Positions 31,990 through 37,341 of a stretch of DNA of 37,341 nt are shown here, piece after piece. Positions within the stretch are counted from its first letter, which is position 1, and every line of letters starts with the position of its first letter. Source of the DNA: Gammaproteobacteria bacterium. GTDB lineage: Bacteria; Pseudomonadota; Gammaproteobacteria; Pseudomonadales; Azotimanducaceae. The position numbers were made by a program, and so were the translations under genes. Where the stretch lies: positions 1 to 37,341 of the forward strand of contig VXSY01000142.1 in assembly GCA_009837725.1 (NCBI GenBank), in the 5' to 3' direction. Below the pieces are notes generated by a model, which saw nothing but the letters and a program-made list of their open reading frames with translations, was not told the origin of the DNA and made no database searches.

Positions 31990-33216
31990 GTGCGAACGCT
32001 CGACGTTTACCTCCACGGCGACCTGGTCGGACGACTCATCCTGCGCAACAACGGGCGGATGACGTTCGAGTATCTCGAGCGCTGGCTTGACAGCACCCAG
32101 GCCGTGCCACTTTCCCATTCGCTGCCGCTACAAGCGAAGCGCTTCTCGCAAGGTGAATGCGAACCCTTCTTCGGCGGCCTCCTGCCCGAAGCGGACAATC
32201 GTCGCCTGATCGCACGCTTTTTCCACATCAGCGAGCGCAACGACTTCGCGCTTCTCGAACGCATCGGCGACGAGTGCGCCGGTGCGGTCTTACTTCGCCC
32301 GGCAGAGGAAACGGACGCACAGGAAGAGCGCTTGCTGCCACTCGCCGAGAAGGATCTGGCGGCAGCGCTTGCCGAACTTCCGCAACGCCCGCTGCTTGTG
32401 GGAACCGACGGATTGCGGCTTTCCCTCGCCGGGGCGCAGGACAAGCTCGCGGTGCGACTCGAAGGCGACGACTTCTTTCTCCCGCTTGGTGCCGCCGTCA
32501 GCACGCACATCATCAAGCCCGCCATTGCCGGCTACGAGGGCTTGGTGTTCAACGAGGCGTTCTGCCTGTTGCTTGCCGCCGCCTCCGGACTGCCGACCGC
32601 ACAATGCCGCGTTGGCAATGCCGGCGGCATCGACTTTCTGCTCGTCCAACGGTTCGACCGCGCGAGGACCGAAGACGGCCGTGTCAAGCGCACTCATCAG
32701 GAGGATTTCTGCCAAGCGCTAGGCGTTCGCACCGACAGGAAGTATCAAGCTGACGGCGGCCCAAGCCTAAGGCAATGCTTCGCCCTGCTGCGCCAGGCAT
32801 CAAGCGCGCCGGTCTTGGACCTGACAGCGCTCCTCAATGCCGTCACCTTCAATCTCATCATTGGCAACCACGATGCCCACGGGAAGAACTTCGCCCTGAT
32901 GCGCGAGCCGGGTCAGGTGCGCTTTGCGCCGCTATACGATCTGGTTTGCACCGCTGTGTTTCCGAACCTGAGCACACGCTTGGCAATGCGGATCGGTCGC
33001 CAGACCGACTCGATGCGCGTCTCGACAGCGGACCTGGATCGCATGGCAACGGACGCTGGGCTGGCGCGACCCTTGGCAATTCAGAGTGTTCGCGAGCTCG
33101 TAGCCACCATTCGCGGCCAAATCGCCTCGGTCGCCGCCCAGGAACCACGATTTGCGCCCACCGCCACCCACGTCGCCCAACGCGCCGAGCATTTCGCCAA
33201 ATCCTTGGGCGCTTGA
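31990..33216 (+). CDS. hipA: HipA-family serine/threonine kinase toxin
   Basis: 408-aa full-length HipA-type kinase; known members phosphorylate glutamyl-tRNA synthetase or other targets and cause growth arrest and persistence. N-terminal subdomain 'LDVYLHGDLVGRLILRNNGRMTFEYLERWL'; 'PFFGGLLPEADNRRLIARFFHI' matches the HipA N-1 region; ATP-loop region 'SLAGAQDKLAVRL'; catalytic loop 'IIGNHDAHGKNFAL' (D and N of the HDxHxKN form), and the DFG-equivalent 'FAPLYDLVCTAVFP'. Catalytic residues look intact, so the toxin should be active. GTG start 5 nt after the hipB stop. Both subdomains are in one chain, unlike split HipS-HipT systems. Confidence 0.93.
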   Translation: MRTLDVYLHGDLVGRLILRNNGRMTFEYLERWLDSTQAVPLSHSLPLQAKRFSQGECEPFFGGLLPEADNRRLIARFFHISERNDFALLERIGDECAGAVLLRPAEETDAQEERLLPLAEKDLAAALAELPQRPLLVGTDGLRLSLAGAQDKLAVRLEGDDFFLPLGAAVSTHIIKPAIAGYEGLVFNEAFCLLLAAASGLPTAQCRVGNAGGIDFLLVQRFDRARTEDGRVKRTHQEDFCQALGVRTDRKYQADGGPSLRQCFALLRQASSAPVLDLTALLNAVTFNLIIGNHDAHGKNFALMREPGQVRFAPLYDLVCTAVFPNLSTRLAMRIGRQTDSMRVSTADLDRMATDAGLARPLAIQSVRELVATIRGQIASVAAQEPRFAPTATHVAQRAEHFAKSLGA

Positions 33217-33236
33217 CCGAAAGCCTGACCTTACGT

Positions 33237-33264
33237 TGACCACGCTTGTAGCGCGCGTGGGCCA
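33237..33264. terminator. Stem-loop after hipA
   Basis: CCACGC / GCGTGG (33240-33245 and 33255-33260) with near-paired flanks TTG / CCAA, 20 nt after the hipA stop in the gap to the convergent PIN gene. No T-run, so weak evidence for termination. Confidence 0.3.
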
Positions 33265-33414
33265 ACAGACGAAGCGCGTAGTGACTCACGGTAGAGCCGG
33301 GTCCAAGGAGAAAACATAGACACGCCCTGCGGCGGGATCGCCCAAAAAACAATGGCATCGGGGAAGTCACGCCAAGCAACTCTCGGGGGGTGCTTCATCG
33401 CGCTTTGTCTGACG

Positions 33415-33852
33415 TCATACAAGCAGGAAGTCCGCGGGGCGCAAGATGTCGACTCCACGAAACGGCGACACAACCAGCAAGTCTTGGTCGCCCGAGACGA
33501 GATAGCGGGCCTCGCCGCGCAACGCCACTTCGAGGAACTTGTCGTCGTCAGGATCTCGGCAGCCTAGCTGACGACCGTAGATCCTCACCAGTTCAGACAC
33601 GCGTTGCAGACGGTCGGTGTACCTGGCTCGACCCTCGTCGTCGATGTAGCGGTCGAACTTGGGCCTGCATAGCCGGGTTTCCAACTCCGCGAGGGTTTCC
33701 GTAGAGAAGAGCAGCGCGCCACCCCGCTTCTCCACCACTTCAAGCGCCTTGTTCGGGACGCTCGACGGTCGGAGAGCGGCACTGATCAAGACGTTGGTGT
33801 CGAAGACATATCCCTCAGCTCTCGTCGGCAAGGAGCCTTTCAAGCTCCGCAT
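33415..33852 (-). CDS. PIN-domain nuclease (putative toxin, COG1569-like), overlapping csb2
   Basis: 145-aa PIN-fold protein, probably a Mg2+-dependent ribonuclease. Acidic active-site pattern: 'YVFDTNVLISAAL' (first Asp), E in 'STETLAELETRL', 'CRDPDDDKFLEVAL' and 'ARYLVSGDQDLL', which match the 'putative toxin component, PIN family' group. ATG at 33852 with GAGGG 7 nt upstream; the gene starts 38 bp inside csb2, so it is translationally coupled to it. No antitoxin gene (AbrB, RHH or Phd type) precedes or follows it: upstream is csb2 and downstream is the convergent hipA. It is either a stray toxin that settled behind the cas genes or a functional part of the cas transcript. Confidence 0.88.
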   Translation of the reverse strand: MRSLKGSLPTRAEGYVFDTNVLISAALRPSSVPNKALEVVEKRGGALLFSTETLAELETRLCRPKFDRYIDDEGRARYTDRLQRVSELVRIYGRQLGCRDPDDDKFLEVALRGEARYLVSGDQDLLVVSPFRGVDILRPADFLLV

Positions 33853-36094
33853 CCGTCAGCCCTCGTCGGGTGGCTTCCCTGCCGATTTCGTTCATGGTCG
33901 CCCGGAGCTCCTTCCAGGCTTGCTCGCGTGACGGGTCGCTGCGGGCCTCGCTCGGAGGCACGGCATGAAAAAGTCCCCCACCGGAATGGCTGTCGCGGCC
34001 AAGCAGCAGAGGGCCGCGAAACGCCGTAGCGAAATGGAGCGTCACGGACGCCTTCGGGCTGCCCCCCTTTGGCCCAACCGAAATCTCCGAGAGTGCCAGT
34101 CTTTCCGGGGCAGGAATACCGCGACGAGCACACTCCGCATACAGGTCTTTAGCAATGGCGGCACGAGCGCGGCTCTTGCTCTTCGCGTGGCGGGTGGCCA
34201 AGTAGGGCGTCACGCTCTCCCAAGTAGCAGCCGGGCCGACAACCGGATCGCCATCGCTGAGCGGAAGAGCCGCCAGACGGAACCGCCCTACGGAACCTGC
34301 CCGCAAGTCGTGCAAGGCCCGTACAGTCCGATCGAACATCTGCCGTGCGGGGCCTTGCGGAGCCTTCGCATGATCCCCACGCCATGGCGCTACCACCAAG
34401 AGACGCTCAATCCAATCGCGTTGGCCGTGTTGGCCTGTGTCAGCCGCCACGAAAATGTGCCCATCGTGCGGAGAACGATCGGGACTGCCATCGTCTTCGT
34501 GGCCGGAGAACAGGCGGCTTACCCTCCCACGGTCGTCACGAGCCAGGGCCATGAGAGCGCGCCGCAGGGCCAGCAATAGCACCGCACCATCCGGTCTTGA
34601 AACTCGCACGCCCGTGTCGAACCGCAGAGCGAAAAGGTCGCAGTGGTCGTGCACGACCGGCTCCATCAGCCCTAAGCCGGTAAAGCGACCGTCGCCGATC
34701 GCGAGGGGGCCCGACACTTCACTCGGAAACTCAATCTCCACGTGCCACATCGCCATCGGTGAGAAGCGCGAACCGTTCGCGAACGCATCAGCGCGCGCGC
34801 CACGACGCTGCAACGGCTCTCGCTGGACGGCGATGCTCGATGGCTTCGTGCGAACGCCAGCATCGCGCAGCGCTTGCACTACGGCAGCGGTTGCCCGCGC
34901 CTCGTCCTCCCGTCGTTGGTGCGCATCGCCGGCAGGGCGTCGACGCGCCCGGGATAGCGCCACTGCCGTCACGCTGCGAAACAGGCGCGATGGGCGTCTG
35001 AAGCGATCCGCCATGGTCTCGTCGCCCGTCGAGACAAGCTTGCCCGACCAGGTCTCTCCAGTGGCTGGGTCCATGGGCGCGAGACCTGCGAATGCCCACT
35101 CAAGGTCACGGCTGCTAATAGGGCACTCTCGGGGGACTTCAACCGTCACGCGGCGGATTGAAGGGTCCGTGTGCTGCGTTCCGATGGACGGGATGGGGAG
35201 GATTCGCGGTCGAAGTACCAAATCATGCCTGTCGGCGTTCCGCCCAACAACGAGTCGCTCGACCTCTGGGCTTTTTCGAGGAAGTGCGTCTTGCAGCTTT
35301 CGCGCCGCTTGGTTCCGGATGCCTACTACGAAAGCCGCGGCGGAATGAAGCGGTCGAGGAGCGAACCGGCTCTCATCCCTCACCTCGAAGTGCAGCCATC
35401 GTGGCGGAGCTTCATAGCCAACGTAGCGAAACCAAGCCTTTGGGGGTTGGGTGAACCTTGTCTGGCCATCATTGCTGGACAGGCGCTGTCGCCTCCCCTG
35501 TTGGCGCACGAGTAGGCTAGTCAAGGAACCGGGCCCTGGCACGGCTATCGTTCCCGAGCTGCTCGGTCGCCAGATGGAACCCGCATAGGCGACGAGTCGT
35601 GCCTCGGACTCATCGTTACCTAGGACTTCGCCTGTCGCGGCGGCCATGTCCACACCGCGACCAAGCTGATATAGCTGGGTAGCCGTTTCGCAAAGGCGTC
35701 GGGCTTGGGCCTCCTGCGTCTCGAACTCCCAGACGTAGAGGATGGGAATCGACGGATCAAACAGGCGTGGTCGCCAAGCCTTACCCACGCGGATCTTCGC
35801 TACGTTCCCCGGGTCACCGCCGACCGCGTCGAGGTCGTTGTTGGGTACGAACGTGGATAGTGTTCCCCCAAGGCGCGAAGCCGGCGTTGCGATTCGAGGA
35901 GCGGGAAGGTCTTCCAGCCAAGCAAGCGCTTGCTGGTCATTGACGGCAATGGATCCTCCACGAGCAGCGCCCGCCACGAGGCCCTGAAACAGCCTCGCCG
36001 GCGACGGTGGCCAGGAACCGCCGTCGAATCCGTCGCCTTCGCCGTGATAGCGGCCGTCATGGATGCGGACCGCGACCATAAGGGACTTATTCAT
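33815..36094 (-). CDS. csb2: Type I-G (I-U) CRISPR-associated protein Csb2 (Cas5-Cas6-like fusion)
   Basis: 759 aa. In type I-G systems Csb2 supplies Cas5 and Cas6 functions: crRNA processing and 5'-handle binding in the effector. N-terminal RAMP start 'VAVRIHDGRYHGEGDG...WPPSPARLFQGLVAGA' is highly typical (family: ..GRYHA....EWPPHPARLFQALVAA). The C-terminal half has 'LFSGHEDDGSPDRSPHDGHIFVAAD' (family SGHd-dG-P---PHLAF-PL), 'LLVVAPW' and 'SVTPYLATRHAKSK'. A glycine-rich RNA-binding-like 'GRDSHSGGGLF' is near the end. ATG is 3 nt after the csb1 stop. It seems longer than many Csb2 proteins; the extra length appears to lie in the middle. The PIN gene overlaps its 3' end by 38 bp. Confidence 0.88.
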   Translation of the reverse strand: MNKSLMVAVRIHDGRYHGEGDGFDGGSWPPSPARLFQGLVAGAARGGSIAVNDQQALAWLEDLPAPRIATPASRLGGTLSTFVPNNDLDAVGGDPGNVAKIRVGKAWRPRLFDPSIPILYVWEFETQEAQARRLCETATQLYQLGRGVDMAAATGEVLGNDESEARLVAYAGSIWRPSSSGTIAVPGPGSLTSLLVRQQGRRQRLSSNDGQTRFTQPPKAWFRYVGYEAPPRWLHFEVRDESRFAPRPLHSAAAFVVGIRNQAARKLQDALPRKSPEVERLVVGRNADRHDLVLRPRILPIPSIGTQHTDPSIRRVTVEVPRECPISSRDLEWAFAGLAPMDPATGETWSGKLVSTGDETMADRFRRPSRLFRSVTAVALSRARRRPAGDAHQRREDEARATAAVVQALRDAGVRTKPSSIAVQREPLQRRGARADAFANGSRFSPMAMWHVEIEFPSEVSGPLAIGDGRFTGLGLMEPVVHDHCDLFALRFDTGVRVSRPDGAVLLLALRRALMALARDDRGRVSRLFSGHEDDGSPDRSPHDGHIFVAADTGQHGQRDWIERLLVVAPWRGDHAKAPQGPARQMFDRTVRALHDLRAGSVGRFRLAALPLSDGDPVVGPAATWESVTPYLATRHAKSKSRARAAIAKDLYAECARRGIPAPERLALSEISVGPKGGSPKASVTLHFATAFRGPLLLGRDSHSGGGLFHAVPPSEARSDPSREQAWKELRATMNEIGREATRRGLTDAELERLLADES

Positions 36095-36097
36095 GGC

Positions 36098-37171
36098 CTA
36101 CCCTTTCTTTGCGCTCGCGTCTTCCTTGGCAAGTCGCTTGTCGAAGTCCACCTGTCGGTCCTTCCCAACCCCGAAATCGCACGATGCCGCCTGCGCGTAT
36201 GCGAGCACCGCGTCCTCATCCAAAGGCACGGCGGTACGGACTCCGGCTCGGGAAATGGTCTCCCAAGCACTATCACATTCGGGATCCAGAGTCAGCAGGC
36301 AGCCGGCCCTCAGGAACCCGTCCATCGGCGCAGTGGCTGCAACCAGCGCCAAACCGAGAATATAGCGCCGTAGGGCCACGTCGTTGCTCCCGTTGCCCTC
36401 TAAGCGTCGGAGCGCGATCAGATTCACAGTTACATTGCGCCGAATCGAGCCTCTTGCGATGACTCCCCCGTGCGTGCCCACGGCAGGCACATGCACGAAC
36501 CCGCGTTGCGCCAATGGGCTCTTGGGGTTGCCCTCGGACTTCTCCCTATCCGCGTCGGAGAAGACATCTAGGTCGGCGTAGTCAACCGGCGGGTTGTACT
36601 GGGCGGAGCGGCGCAGTTCGTCAACGTCCTCTGCTCTGATGGTTGCCTGAATGACCCGCGGGAACTTGACCTGAGTATCTCGGGAATCCCAAACCCCGAA
36701 CACCAAAGATGTGGGACCAAGCTTGGCTATTGCCGTGGCATCGCCGCGACCGTCGTAGTCCAAAAAGGCGTCATGCACCTCTCCCTTGAGGGCTGTCGAG
36801 CGCACGATGGCATCGCCGAGCCGATGCCCCGCCTCAAGGAGGGAGACCGATTTCTCGTTCCCATACCTGATCTCGATCTGCGGCACCAGCGCAGCACGAG
36901 GATTCTCCGGGTCGTCGCGCCGCGCTGGCAAAAACGCCGGCTCCATGCGGTTGGCCTGTGCACCAACGCTGTCGATGGTGGCGATCTTGGTACCATCCGC
37001 AAGCTCGTCGATGTTGTAGTGGACATTCGCCTCCGAGTACGCATAGGTTGGCGGAAAGATCACGCCGCCCGGACCCTCCACCGGCATCAGTTCCTGACGC
37101 AAATGAAGTGCGACTGGGCCGTGCGGGTTGTCCGCCCAATCGTTGATCCGGTCCTCAGTTTCAGCAGTCAT
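36098..37171 (-). CDS. csb1: Type I-G (I-U) CRISPR-associated protein Csb1 (Cas7)
   Basis: 357-aa Cas7-group RAMP forming the crRNA-binding backbone of the type I-G effector. ATG at 37171 (GAGG 9 nt upstream); the ORF-track start at 37288 is only an upstream open stretch. Family marks: 'GPGGVIFPPTYAYSEANVHYNIDEL', 'ATIDSVGAQANRMEPAF' (family IDSVGSQANRIEP-F), 'AHRLGDAIVRST', 'LGPTSLVFGVWDSRDTQVKFPRVIQATIRA', and 'GVIARGSIRRNVTVNLIALRRL'. It is followed at once by csb2. Partner genes (csx17/cas8, cas3, cas4-cas1, cas2) are not in the window; anything to the right is off the edge. Confidence 0.9.
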   Translation of the reverse strand: MTAETEDRINDWADNPHGPVALHLRQELMPVEGPGGVIFPPTYAYSEANVHYNIDELADGTKIATIDSVGAQANRMEPAFLPARRDDPENPRAALVPQIEIRYGNEKSVSLLEAGHRLGDAIVRSTALKGEVHDAFLDYDGRGDATAIAKLGPTSLVFGVWDSRDTQVKFPRVIQATIRAEDVDELRRSAQYNPPVDYADLDVFSDADREKSEGNPKSPLAQRGFVHVPAVGTHGGVIARGSIRRNVTVNLIALRRLEGNGSNDVALRRYILGLALVAATAPMDGFLRAGCLLTLDPECDSAWETISRAGVRTAVPLDEDAVLAYAQAASCDFGVGKDRQVDFDKRLAKEDASAKKG

Positions 37172-37286
37172 TGGCCATTTCCTCGGTAACGTTGGTGATG
37201 CAGCGAGCCTGTCCTTCCTGTCCGGGCCAGTCCAAGTGCATCGTGAATCTGCGAAAGGGCGCACCCGGCACGGGCGGTGATTCGGC

Positions 37287-37316
37287 ACCTAGTGTACTGT
37301 CTCCAATAGAACAGGT
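37287..37316. promoter_or_regulatory. 30-bp imperfect dyad upstream of csb1
   Basis: Half-sites ACCTAGTGTACTG and CAATAGAACAGGT pair at 9 of 13 positions around a TCTC centre, 116 bp upstream of the csb1 ATG. TACACT on the minus strand inside it resembles a -10 element. It could be an operator for the cas transcript or the terminator of a gene to the right. A frame reading '...TAIADAS' and stopping at 37318 is open to the edge and cannot be judged. Confidence 0.3.
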
Positions 37317-37341
37317 TTTATGACGCATCGGCGATTGCGGT

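Noticed and set aside
33217-37341. CRISPR array near csb1/csb2
   Set aside because: No regularly spaced direct repeat of 25-40 bp is visible on either side of the cas genes within the window.
1-37341. tRNA, rRNA, riboswitch or insertion-sequence genes
   Set aside because: No cloverleaf, rRNA segment, recognised riboswitch core or transposase-like ORF was found by eye.

Overview
The window is GC-rich, densely packed bacterial DNA. Gene content (NodT/HlyD/RND efflux parts, OmpR-type regulators, an Att-like ABC exporter, HipBA) and heavy use of GTG/TTG starts fit a Pseudomonadota genome, most likely an uncultured gammaproteobacterium. This is inferred from gene families only; no rRNA or tRNA is visible.

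Layout. (1) 1-9.0 kb: an outer-membrane factor (cut by the left edge) and an HlyD adaptor on +, convergent with a minus-strand RND permease followed 17 nt later by a sterol C24-methyltransferase-like gene. Next come a Rieske oxygenase of the sterol/ketosteroid type (-) and a divergent DUF1295 (steroid-reductase-like) membrane protein (+). (2) 9.0-11.9 kb: the DUF1295 gene continues into an acyltransferase and an OmpR-family response regulator through 4-nt overlaps. A histidine kinase runs convergently and shares 49 bp with the regulator. (3) 12-17.1 kb: a tightly overlapping minus-strand operon for membrane fatty-acid modification: desaturase, FAD oxidoreductase, DUF1365, and two cyclopropane-synthase-like methyltransferases. 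(4) 17.4-23.1 kb: NUDT19-like Nudix, ABC ATPase, FtsX-type permease, CrtC/AttH lipoprotein, second Nudix. (5) 23.2-31.5 kb: PLP sulfur enzyme, SDR, purC, a stand-alone AICAR formyltransferase, a small unknown protein, and a three-part acyl-CoA carboxylase with a 74-aa separate biotin carrier, then a tiny two-helix membrane protein. (6) 31.6-33.2 kb: hipBA with three similar palindromes about 50 bp apart upstream. (7) 33.4-37.3 kb: a minus-strand csb1-csb2 pair (type I-G, formerly I-U, CRISPR effector genes) whose last gene is an overlapping PIN-domain nuclease. No CRISPR array, cas3, csx17 or cas1/2 is seen before the right edge.

How parts may work together. The left third is dominated by lipid chemistry: a candidate sterol-modifying set beside an RND pump, and a separate operon that would desaturate, methylate or cyclopropanate acyl chains. 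A two-component system lies between them, and a direct repeat with 11-bp period in front of the desaturase operon is a possible response-regulator site. The middle is mostly housekeeping metabolism. The right end is a defence or persistence island.

The most unusual signals are: the sterol-methyltransferase/Rieske/DUF1295/RND neighbourhood; a two-hairpin repeat about 40 nt long, found in opposite orientations inside two coding sequences and read in frame in both; and the csb1-csb2-PIN arrangement.
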